A DNA stretch of 5,811 nucleotides from an uncultured Collinsella sp. (lineage in GTDB: Bacteria > Actinomycetota > Coriobacteriia > Coriobacteriales > Coriobacteriaceae): NCBI GenBank assembly GCA_902489295.1, contig CABTZM010000136.1, forward strand, positions 1 through 5,811, read 5' to 3'. Positions 1 to 5,811 of the stretch are shown piece after piece. Positions within the stretch are counted from its first letter, which is position 1. Each line of letters begins with the position of its first letter. The notes beneath the pieces are model-generated. The model was not told the origin of the DNA. It saw only the letters and a program-made list of their open reading frames with translations, and did not search any database. Made by a program: the position numbers and the translations under genes.

Positions 1-915
1 AAGGCCAACAGCGGCTACGGCGACTCGATGAACCGCGGCCTGGAGATGGCCCGCGGCGAGTACGTGGGCATCTTGGAGTCCGACGACTTTATGTTTGAGG
101 ACTCGCTCCAAAAGCTGGTTGCCAAGGCAGACGCCGAGCATGCCGATGTGGTGAAGGGCGATTTCTACCTGTACTGGTCCACGCCCAGCGAGCGCCGAGA
201 GCTGTTTGGGATTATCGACGAGCAGATGACGGGCGCCGCATATCGCCCCGTCGATCGCCCGGGCATCTTCTACCGCAAGCCTTCCATTTGGTCGGCCATC
301 TATCGGCGCGAGTTCCTCAACGACAATCAGATTCGTTTCCTTCCCACGCCGGGGGCATCGTATCAGGATGCGGGCTTTAACTTTAAGGTTTGGGCGTGCG
401 CCGAGCGTGCCGCGTTTATTGCGGACCCCATTTTGTGCTATCGCCAGGACAACGAGAAGAGCTCCGTTAATTCGCCCAACAAGGTGTTTTGCGTGTGCGA
501 TGAATACGCCGAGATGCAGCGCTTTTTGAACGAGCGCCCCGAACTTAAAGCTCAGCTTCAGTGCATTTTAATGCGCATGAAGGTCGATACGTACCGCTGG
601 AATGATGAGCGCCTGGTCGACGAGCTGCGCGAGCAGTTTTGGGAGAAAGCCTCGCCCGAGCTCAAGGCCGATTGGGACGCCGGTCGCTTTGACCTGTCGC
701 TGTTCGACCCGCGCGGCGAGACCGACTTGCGCTTGATGGTCAAGTCGCCCCGCGCCTACATCGATTCGCGTTTTGACTTTAAGAAGCCGGGCAAGCTCAA
801 TACGTTTAAGCACTACTTTAAGATCGGCGGCCTGCCGCTGGTCTGGCGCGTGCTGACGTATCAGCGCACCTACGGCGATAACCCGCATCCCGACGACGTG
901 CCGGCGGCACAGTAG
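1..915 (+). CDS. GT2 family glycosyltransferase, 5'-truncated by window edge
   Basis: Inverting-type GT2 (GT-A fold) glycosyltransferase that would transfer a sugar from a nucleotide donor at the inner face of the membrane. The frame is open from base 1, reading KANSGYGDSMNRG before the first internal ATG at 28, so that ATG is not the true start. By comparison with the family, roughly 60-70 residues (the SVIVPVYN and NDGS part of the nucleotide-binding half) lie upstream. Visible motifs are NSGYGDSMNRGLEMARGEY, then the DXD-like LESDDF at visible residues 25-30, where E replaces the first D as is common in this subgroup, and SYQDAGF further on as the likely acceptor/catalytic region. There are 304 codons before TAG. 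No signal peptide or membrane segment is visible. The next gene follows within 6-12 nt, so the two are cotranscribed. Donor and acceptor sugars cannot be told from sequence. Confidence 0.9.
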   Translation, partial: KANSGYGDSMNRGLEMARGEYVGILESDDFMFEDSLQKLVAKADAEHADVVKGDFYLYWSTPSERRELFGIIDEQMTGAAYRPVDRPGIFYRKPSIWSAIYRREFLNDNQIRFLPTPGASYQDAGFNFKVWACAERAAFIADPILCYRQDNEKSSVNSPNKVFCVCDEYAEMQRFLNERPELKAQLQCILMRMKVDTYRWNDERLVDELREQFWEKASPELKADWDAGRFDLSLFDPRGETDLRLMVKSPRAYIDSRFDFKKPGKLNTFKHYFKIGGLPLVWRVLTYQRTYGDNPHPDDVPAAQ

Positions 916-918
916 GAG
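914..918 (+). promoter_or_regulatory. Ribosome binding site deciding the start of the second glycosyltransferase
   Basis: AGGAG overlaps the TAG stop of the upstream gene. It lies 3 nt from the GTG at 922 and 9 nt from the ATG at 928. The longer spacing is the workable one, so ATG 928 is preferred. Initiation here is probably coupled to termination of the upstream gene. Confidence 0.6.
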
Positions 919-927
919 CGCGTGACC

Positions 928-1995
928 ATGGCTACCCCTAAGATTTCCGTTGTCGTACCCATCTATAAGGTGGAGGAGTGCCTGGCATGGTGCCTGGACT
1001 CCCTGCTTGCGCAGGACATGCCCGATTGGGAGGGCGTGCTGGTCAACGATGGCTCGCCGGATGGCTCGCGCGACATCGCAGTTGCCTACTGCGAAAAGGA
1101 TGCGCGCTTTACGCTGGTTGATAAGCCCAACGGGGGCCTGTCGAGCGCGCGCAACGCGGGTATCGCTGCGTCCACGGCGCCTATCGTTGCGTTTTTGGAT
1201 TCCGACGACCGGTTTACGCCCGATGCATGCCGCGTGATCGTCGATGCCTTTGAGCGCGAGGACTGCGACGTTTTGACCTTTGGCGCGAACCCGTATCCGC
1301 TAGAGGCGGGGTATCCGTGGCTTAACTATGTGTTGAGCCCGCGCGATGTTTCGTTTGAGGGCTATAGCTCCGAGCTGCTGTTTAAGGAAGCGTCTCGTCC
1401 CTTTGCATGGCGTACCGCCTGCAAGCGCGAGTTTTTGCTCAATAACGGGATCGTTTTCGACGAAACCGTCAAGTATGGCGAGGACCAGGTCTTCGACTTT
1501 GCCGTGTACGGTCGTTCGCGTAAGACCGCGCTTATCTCCAACAAGCTGTACGACTATCGCGTGGCGCGCAAGGGTTCGCTCATGGACACCATGCGCTACG
1601 ACGACGAGACGCGCCTGCTGGAGCACGTGAAGATTTACTCCGCGGTGCTGACTGACTGGCAGCGCGACGGCCTCGATGCTCAGCATGCCGAGGACCTGGC
1701 TTATTTCCTATGCGATCTGGTGCTGTATGATGCGCTCAGGTTGCTGGGTTCGGACTGCGGCAAGGTGCTCGCTGCCGTGGCAGTAGTGCTTAACGGCTCT
1801 GCTGTAAGTGGCGATGCCGCGCTCGCACAATGCGCTCCTGCTGTCGTCGCTATGGTGCGTGCGGCACTTACCAGCAAGGCTCCCAATGCTCGTGCGTGCA
1901 AAAAGCTCATGTTCGATTACGACGTCTTGAGGTTTGGGCGCCTGGGCGCGTGCAAGCGCATGGCCGCGAATGCCCTGGGAAAGCGAGAAGTGTAG
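928..1995 (+). CDS. GT2 family glycosyltransferase (single domain)
   Basis: Complete cytoplasmic GT2 enzyme of 355 residues, a normal length for the family. The GT-A domain starts at once with ISVVVPIYKVE (residues 6-16). VNDGS at 39-43 is the nucleotide-binding element, and DKPNGGLSSARNAG is the usual turn before the LDSDD motif, whose D91-S-D93-D94 would bind metal and donor diphosphate. YGEDQVF, with E185-D186, matches the ED motif expected to hold the catalytic base. The last ~100 residues are alanine-rich and not diagnostic. ATG 928 is chosen over GTG 922 on ribosome-binding-site spacing; GTG would add only two residues. The gene sits between two other GT2 genes with 12 and 2 nt gaps, so a role in the same surface polysaccharide is inferred. 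Sugar specificity is unknown. Confidence 0.9.
   Translation: MATPKISVVVPIYKVEECLAWCLDSLLAQDMPDWEGVLVNDGSPDGSRDIAVAYCEKDARFTLVDKPNGGLSSARNAGIAASTAPIVAFLDSDDRFTPDACRVIVDAFEREDCDVLTFGANPYPLEAGYPWLNYVLSPRDVSFEGYSSELLFKEASRPFAWRTACKREFLLNNGIVFDETVKYGEDQVFDFAVYGRSRKTALISNKLYDYRVARKGSLMDTMRYDDETRLLEHVKIYSAVLTDWQRDGLDAQHAEDLAYFLCDLVLYDALRLLGSDCGKVLAAVAVVLNGSAVSGDAALAQCAPAVVAMVRAALTSKAPNARACKKLMFDYDVLRFGRLGACKRMAANALGKREV
1985..1990 (+). promoter_or_regulatory. Weak ribosome binding site for the large glycosyltransferase
   Basis: GAGAAG lies 7 nt before ATG 1998, inside the last codons of the preceding gene. The match to the anti-SD is modest. With only 2 nt between the upstream TAG and this ATG, translational coupling probably supplies most of the initiation. 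Confidence 0.4.
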
Positions 1996-1997
1996 AG

Positions 1998-4439
1998 ATG
2001 AGTATCAAGCGTTTGGCGCTTTGCCGCAGCCAGGGTCGTCTGTTCGTTTTGCTTCGTTTTGCCGGTCAGGATGTCGCCGCGCTCATTGAGCAGGAAGGTT
2101 CTCAGTCCTTTGCCCGTGCGACGACGAGCGGTTCTTGTGTGCCATTGCTGGCACTCCCGGTCGATCATGGCCGTGTGCTGGCAATCTGTCCTTCGGTTGC
2201 CGACTATGAGCGCGAGCTCGCCGTCTTAGTGCTGCCGTTTTTGGATGGCTCTGCGATCGACGTCGACTTTGCGTCCAGTGGCCAAAAGCTTGGATCCATT
2301 CGCCTCGATAGCCGTATGGCTAAGCTGGAATCCAAGATTAACTACAAGGCAAAGCCTGCGTTGTGTGCGCTCATCCGCGATGCACAGCGCGGCGAGCGCT
2401 GCGGTCGCTATGAGATTGATGCCGTCCGTTATCTTCCGGCCGATTCGGGCGCTGTGTGGCGCTACGAGGTCACATGGGCGGGAGACTCCCAGTGCACGCC
2501 CCAGCTTGAGATACTCGATACGCATATGAATGCCATCGATGCCGCCGTGCATGTGTTTGAGTCGCAGGTCGACGTGCCACAGCAGAACGGATGCCGCGTC
2601 AATAAAACGTATCTGAGCGTGGAAATGCCTGAAGACATTCGAGATTTTGTTGCGATTGCAACTGATCCTGCAGGCCAGATTCAGAGCGGTTTTTGCGCCA
2701 TGGATGGCCGCCTGTACAACGGTATGGTCGACGACAGCTGGAACCGCATGAAGGATGCGCGCGCGGACGAGGCTGCCTATCGCCGTTGGTTTGAGCAGCA
2801 TCGCGCAAAGCCGGGCGACTTGGCGTGCCAGCGCGCCGCTTCCGCGGCATTCGCCTACAGGCCGTTCTTGAGCATTGTGGTGCCGTGCTATAAGACCGAT
2901 CGGGTCTACCTGCGTGAGTTGCTGGATTCGGTGTTTGCGCAGAGCTATGACAACTGGGAATTGCTGCTGATGGACGCCTCGCCCGAATGGGATGCGGTGG
3001 CCAATCTTGCGGCCGCCGCTCACGACGAGCGCGTCCGTCGCATCGAGCTGCCCGGTAACGGCGGCATCGTGGTCAACACCAACGCAGGTATTCAGCAAGC
3101 GACGGGCGACTACATCGCATTCTTAGACCACGACGACATCCTGGAACCGGACGCGCTGTTCCGCTATGTTGCCGCTCTGAACAAGGGCGCCAAGGACGAG
3201 CGCCCTCAGGTCCTGTTTTGCGACGAAGACATGTTCCAGAAAACGGGGGAGTGGGGTCAGCCGGTCTTTAAGACCGGGCTTAACGTCGACCTGCTCTATA
3301 GCCATAACTGCGTGACGCATTTTCTGATGGTGGAGAAGGCGCTTATCGATCGTATTGGCATGTCGCCGGAAGACGTTGCGGGTGCCCAGGATTACGACCT
3401 GACGCTCCGCTGCCTTGCGGCGGGTGCGCGCTTTGAGCATGTTGCGCACGTGCTGTATCACTGGCGCGTTCACCCCGGCTCAACCGCCGACGGTTCTGCC
3501 GATAGCAAGCCATATGCCATCGAGGCCGGACGCCTTGCACTGCAGCGTCACTTTGACTCGCTGGGTGTTCATGGAACGGTCGAGGAGTCCGAGACGCCGT
3601 TTGTCTACCGCATGCGCTATGCGCTGCCGGAGCCTGCGCCGCTGGTGAGCATTGTGATTCCCACTAAGGACCACGTCGAGACGCTCGACGCCTGCGTGAT
3701 GTCGATCGCCCAGAAGGCCACGTATACCAACTACGAGATCGTCTTGGTAGAGAACAACAGCGAAGACCAGGAGACTTTTGCGTATTACGAAACCCTTCCG
3801 GAGCGCGTAGCCGCTGCTTCTGGTGGCAAGGGTACAGCGCGCGTTGAGTGGTGGCCGGGCGAGTTCAATTACTCCCAGATCATCAACTTTGGCGTTAAAC
3901 ATGCCAAGGGCGACTATCTGCTGCTGTTGAACAACGATACCGAGGTTATAAGCCCGGACTTTATCGAAGAGATGATGGGCTATCTGCAGCGTCCCGATGC
4001 GGGCGTGGTGGGCGCCAAGCTCTATTTTTCCGATCATCTGGTGCAGCATGCCGGCATTTTGGTTGGTGTGCGTGGCGCGCTTGCCCATGCCAACCAGGAT
4101 TTCTCGGCAAAGCGCGAGGGCTATCTAGCCCGTGCTGTGCGTCCGGGCAACTTTAGCGCCGTAACGGGCGCCTGCCAGATGGTTCGACGCGAAGTGTTTG
4201 AGCAGGTTGGCGGCTACAACGAGGAATTCGCCGTCGGCTTTAACGACGCGGACTTTTGCCTGCGTGTGTGGGAGGCGGGCTACCGTACCATCTTTACGCC
4301 CTATGCCGAGCTGTATCACTACGAATTCACCTCGCGCGGCAGGGAAGAGGCCAACGAGGAAAAGCTGCGCCGCTGGAAGCGCGAACAGGCCCTGTTCATG
4401 CAGCGCTGGCCGGAGTTCTTCTTCAACGGCGACCCCTGA
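1998..4439 (+). CDS. Two-domain GT2 glycosyltransferase with unassigned N-terminal domain
   Basis: Protein of 813 residues resembling the large tandem GT2 enzymes of rhamnan, O-antigen and capsule loci. Residues 1-288 form a domain I cannot name; it ends in a Y-x-x-W-F segment common just before the GT domain in this class. GT domain 1 runs from about 289 (FLSIVVPCYK), with LDHDD at 376-380, LFCDEDMF and AQDYDLTLR near 463-471. GT domain 2 starts at 548 (PLVSIVIPTKD), with VENNS, LLNNDTEV around D647, GACQMVRREVF and FNDADFCLRVWEAGYR at 748-763. Each domain keeps its acidic motif, so the protein may add two sugars. The frame is open upstream to 1830, but ATG 1998 follows the previous stop by 2 nt and has a ribosome binding site, whereas upstream starts would lie inside the preceding gene. 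The end is odd: NGDP is followed by TGA, then 14 tail-like codons in frame. Confidence 0.9.
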   Translation: MSIKRLALCRSQGRLFVLLRFAGQDVAALIEQEGSQSFARATTSGSCVPLLALPVDHGRVLAICPSVADYERELAVLVLPFLDGSAIDVDFASSGQKLGSIRLDSRMAKLESKINYKAKPALCALIRDAQRGERCGRYEIDAVRYLPADSGAVWRYEVTWAGDSQCTPQLEILDTHMNAIDAAVHVFESQVDVPQQNGCRVNKTYLSVEMPEDIRDFVAIATDPAGQIQSGFCAMDGRLYNGMVDDSWNRMKDARADEAAYRRWFEQHRAKPGDLACQRAASAAFAYRPFLSIVVPCYKTDRVYLRELLDSVFAQSYDNWELLLMDASPEWDAVANLAAAAHDERVRRIELPGNGGIVVNTNAGIQQATGDYIAFLDHDDILEPDALFRYVAALNKGAKDERPQVLFCDEDMFQKTGEWGQPVFKTGLNVDLLYSHNCVTHFLMVEKALIDRIGMSPEDVAGAQDYDLTLRCLAAGARFEHVAHVLYHWRVHPGSTADGSADSKPYAIEAGRLALQRHFDSLGVHGTVEESETPFVYRMRYALPEPAPLVSIVIPTKDHVETLDACVMSIAQKATYTNYEIVLVENNSEDQETFAYYETLPERVAAASGGKGTARVEWWPGEFNYSQIINFGVKHAKGDYLLLLNNDTEVISPDFIEEMMGYLQRPDAGVVGAKLYFSDHLVQHAGILVGVRGALAHANQDFSAKREGYLARAVRPGNFSAVTGACQMVRREVFEQVGGYNEEFAVGFNDADFCLRVWEAGYRTIFTPYAELYHYEFTSRGREEANEEKLRRWKREQALFMQRWPEFFFNGDP

Positions 4440-4484
4440 CTCGGGCCAAATCTATCTGCCGAGAACGAGTACTTCTCGCTTTAG
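4437..4484 (+). other. In-frame continuation past the TGA of the large glycosyltransferase (probable lost or readthrough C-terminal tail)
   Basis: From the TGA at 4437 the same frame reads stop-LGPNLSAENEYFSL and then TAG at 4482-4484. From memory, enzymes of this class usually end in GDP followed by three residues and PNLS or PNLT, then an acidic and aromatic stretch ending FSL or FSLR. The spacing here is exactly that (GDP, three codons, PNLS), with the TGA in the place of the usual aromatic residue. The remaining frame has no other stop. The extended protein would have 828 positions. The TAG overlaps the convergent ATPase stop by 3 nt. Nonsense mutation, UGA readthrough (UGA-C is a leaky context) and sequence error are all possible. 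Confidence 0.65.
4460..4478. terminator. Short inverted repeat between convergent genes (weak candidate terminator)
   Basis: CGAGAA at 4460-4465 is complementary to TTCTCG at 4473-4478, leaving a 7-nt loop. It lies where the two transcription units converge, so it could end either one. No clear run of T follows on either strand (only CTTT on the plus side), and the stem is 6 bp, so a standard intrinsic terminator is not shown. It also overlaps the tail-like codons of the glycosyltransferase. Confidence 0.25.
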
Positions 4485-5458
4485 CGCGAAGTGATGCCAA
4501 GATTCGGCAAAGTATCCTCAAGAGTCGCAAGGGCGGTGGGGTTCAAATACTCCTCGTTCAAGCGGCTCTTGTCATATCGAAAACGTGTGCCTCGTGAGCA
4601 TTCGACGAGTTCCGCAGTAAAGAATTTCTCCCAGCTAAAAAACTCTAAGCTTTCGATATGTTCAGCGGGATTAAGTAGCATCTCCTTAATGTGTTTGCTG
4701 TTGAATAATCCCGACTTCAACACGAGCCATTCGAACGATTCCGGCAGGAATAGCTTGATGTTCTTTCGGCGCTGTAGTGCAGTTGCTTCTGCAATTTCTG
4801 GTCCAAAGGCGGCGCCGTCGGCAATCACGAGGATATCGTTTTCTGGTGCGTCCGTAATGCAATTGCAGATATTTGATTTTCCACCCGCGCTGATGCACCT
4901 AATACTGCTCTTTTTGCATAGCAAACTGAAGAATTCGTAGCCCGAATTTGTGTCCTCGACGATGACAAGCTCGGGCCTCTCGCCTTTAAATTCAGTATCA
5001 CCGTAAATACGATATGTAGAAGTGTAGACACGAGAGTAAACGGGATACTTCGTTGTGGTTCGGTTGGTGTTCTTAAGACCGTAGACTTCATCAACGCTAT
5101 AGGGCAGTTGGCGCAGTGACTCTCTGGCGACGATTACGTAGTAGTTTGAGCTACGTTTTGCTTCATGGGCAAATTCTCTTGATCGAACAAAAGTATTACC
5201 CTCATCAATAAAAACAATGCTGCTGGAAATCTCTTGGAGGTCTCTGCGCCAATTCTTTCCAGCTATTGTCTTACAGGGAACTTTGCAACTTACTGTTACG
5301 CCGCTTTGTGGCCCTAATTCTTCGTGAGCAGCCACCATATCGAGCAACGTCGTTTTGCCCGTGGCGCTGTTGCCTTGAATGATGGTCAAGTTTCTATTGA
5401 TGGTCAGTTTAAACTGAACGCGGTTGTTCTGAATAACTACCTTGTATGATCCGCGCAT
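4481..5458 (-). CDS. P-loop ATP-binding protein with Toprim-like C-terminal half, partner of the DUF4869 gene
   Basis: Protein of 325 residues. The N-terminus is a short beta-rich lead-in, then Walker A GNSATGKT at 29-36 and a Walker B-like IVFIDE with D85-E86. Only about 50 residues separate them and no LSGGQ signature is visible, so this is a compact P-loop domain rather than a full ABC or SMC ATPase. YYVIVARESLRQLPYSVDEVYGL (106-128) looks like the following core strand and a family-specific motif. The second half reads like a Toprim fold: VIVED with E168, AGGKSN at 191-196, then DILVIADGA with D208 and D214. The second Asp of a classic DXD is missing. No membrane segment is seen. ATG 5458 is preferred to the in-frame ATG 5479, because AAGGGAG lies 8 nt before it and it overlaps the upstream stop as TGATG. 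Nucleotide binding is well supported; the cellular role is not known. Confidence 0.85.
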   Translation of the reverse strand: MRGSYKVVIQNNRVQFKLTINRNLTIIQGNSATGKTTLLDMVAAHEELGPQSGVTVSCKVPCKTIAGKNWRRDLQEISSSIVFIDEGNTFVRSREFAHEAKRSSNYYVIVARESLRQLPYSVDEVYGLKNTNRTTTKYPVYSRVYTSTYRIYGDTEFKGERPELVIVEDTNSGYEFFSLLCKKSSIRCISAGGKSNICNCITDAPENDILVIADGAAFGPEIAEATALQRRKNIKLFLPESFEWLVLKSGLFNSKHIKEMLLNPAEHIESLEFFSWEKFFTAELVECSRGTRFRYDKSRLNEEYLNPTALATLEDTLPNLGITSR

Positions 5459-5811
5459 CAGGAGTTCTCCCTTAGGCATTTTCCAGCTATGGGAACAAGG
5501 TCAAACATCGTGTGGACCACGTCGCCCGTGTTGGCAACGGTCACCGTAAATTTACCGTTTCCAAAATCCAATATATGGTAGAGATTGATTGTTAAGTCCT
5601 TTTGCGCGGCGATTCGCAGAATCCAATAAGCGCAATTGTCACCACAGTTTGAGGCGTTATATACGTTTTGCGGCATGAAGTACATAAGCAGCAGTGTTTT
5701 GGTACCGCTCGAGAGCTTCTCAGGAGGGATGATGCCGAGGATTTTAGTGTCGATTGCATTGGGGCCTACCACGGTGCCCTTATCGATTGATTTAATGATC
5801 CTTTGAGCAAA
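5458..5811 (-). CDS. DUF4869-type small protein, 5' end outside the window
   Basis: The frame is open to the last base, reading FAQRIIKSIDKGTV before the GTG at 5772 that could be mistaken for a start. The gene therefore begins outside the window and 117 codons are visible. Motifs are KSIDKGTVVGPNAID, ILGIIPPEKLSSGTKTLLLMY, then NASNCGDNCAYWILRIA with visible Cys56 and Cys60, a DFG segment, and a closing NTGDVVHTMFDLV. From memory this matches the C-terminal two thirds of the uncharacterised DUF4869 family, whose members are around 150 residues; no database was searched. No signal peptide or membrane segment is visible in this part. Its TGA shares one base with the ATG of the ATPase gene, so the two proteins are made together. 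Base composition is lower in GC than the glycosyltransferase genes. No biochemical function is known to me; the CGDNC pair could bind metal or form a disulfide, which is speculation. Confidence 0.75.
   Translation of the reverse strand, partial: FAQRIIKSIDKGTVVGPNAIDTKILGIIPPEKLSSGTKTLLLMYFMPQNVYNASNCGDNCAYWILRIAAQKDLTINLYHILDFGNGKFTVTVANTGDVVHTMFDLVPIAGKCLRENS
5467..5473 (-). promoter_or_regulatory. Strong ribosome binding site for the ATPase, inside the end of the DUF4869 gene
   Basis: On the minus strand AAGGGAG is followed by 8 nt and then ATG 5458. This is near-ideal SD sequence and spacing. It lies downstream of the alternative ATG 5479, so it cannot serve that one. It therefore fixes the shorter start and supports translational coupling. 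Confidence 0.75.

Noticed and set aside
922..927. GTG 922 as the start of the second glycosyltransferase
   Set aside because: Only 3 nt from the AGGAG site; ATG 928 at 9 nt is better placed.
1830..1997. Upstream extension of the large glycosyltransferase from ATG 1830
   Set aside because: It would lie inside the preceding gene in another frame and its residues look like shadow sequence. ATG 1998 follows the previous stop by 2 nt and fits the operon pattern.
2226..3098. Long minus-strand open frame of 290 codons
   Set aside because: Lies wholly antisense to the large glycosyltransferase. Its translation shows no recognisable motif and has the composition of a shadow frame in GC-rich DNA.
3480..4088. 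Minus-strand open frame of 202 codons
   Set aside because: Antisense to the clear GT2 domain 2 motifs on the plus strand; no ribosome binding site or family signature seen.
4437..4478. TGA as a selenocysteine codon with a downstream hairpin
   Set aside because: A hairpin does lie about 20 nt downstream, but the stem is only 6 bp. The position is a tail residue away from the catalytic motifs, and selenocysteine is not known to me in this enzyme class.
4491..4940. Plus-strand open frame of 149 codons downstream of the glycosyltransferase
   Set aside because: Antisense to the ATPase gene, whose Walker A, Walker B and Toprim-like motifs are on the minus strand; serine-rich shadow translation.
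5458..5772. GTG 5772 as the start of the DUF4869-type gene
   Set aside because: The frame stays open to the window edge and the upstream residues (KSIDKGTV) continue a family-like motif, so the start is outside the window.

Overview
The window looks like a chromosomal piece of a high-GC actinobacterium, most likely of the Collinsella/Coriobacteriia type. This is inferred from the protein style, the codon use and the GC-rich glycosyltransferase genes; no rRNA or tRNA is present to confirm it. It has two unlike halves that converge near position 4480.

Positions 1-4439 (+ strand) hold three tightly packed family-2 glycosyltransferase (GT2) genes transcribed left to right. The first lacks its N-terminus at the window edge. 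The second is a complete single-domain GT2. The third is a large protein of about 813 residues, with an N-terminal domain I do not recognise followed by two GT2 domains. Gaps are 12 nt or less, so this is the distal part of a cell-surface polysaccharide operon (capsule, rhamnan-like or teichoic-type polymer). The genes probably add successive sugars to one repeat unit. The last gene ends at a TGA, but the same frame continues for 14 sense codons that read like the usual C-terminal tail of this enzyme family. The stop may therefore be a late nonsense mutation, a readthrough site or a sequence error.

Positions 4481-5811 (- strand) hold a visibly AT-richer two-gene unit: a DUF4869-type small protein (5' end outside the window) followed by a compact P-loop ATPase with a Toprim-like C-terminal half. 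The two are joined by a TGATG stop/start overlap with a strong ribosome binding site, so they are translationally coupled and probably act together. Their function is unknown to me. The paired ATPase plus small-partner layout, the compositional contrast and the position abutting a surface-polysaccharide locus fit a mobile accessory module such as a defence or toxin-antitoxin-like system, but that is inference. No tRNA, CRISPR array, insertion sequence or long repeat was seen, and no stretch above 300 bases lacks a gene.
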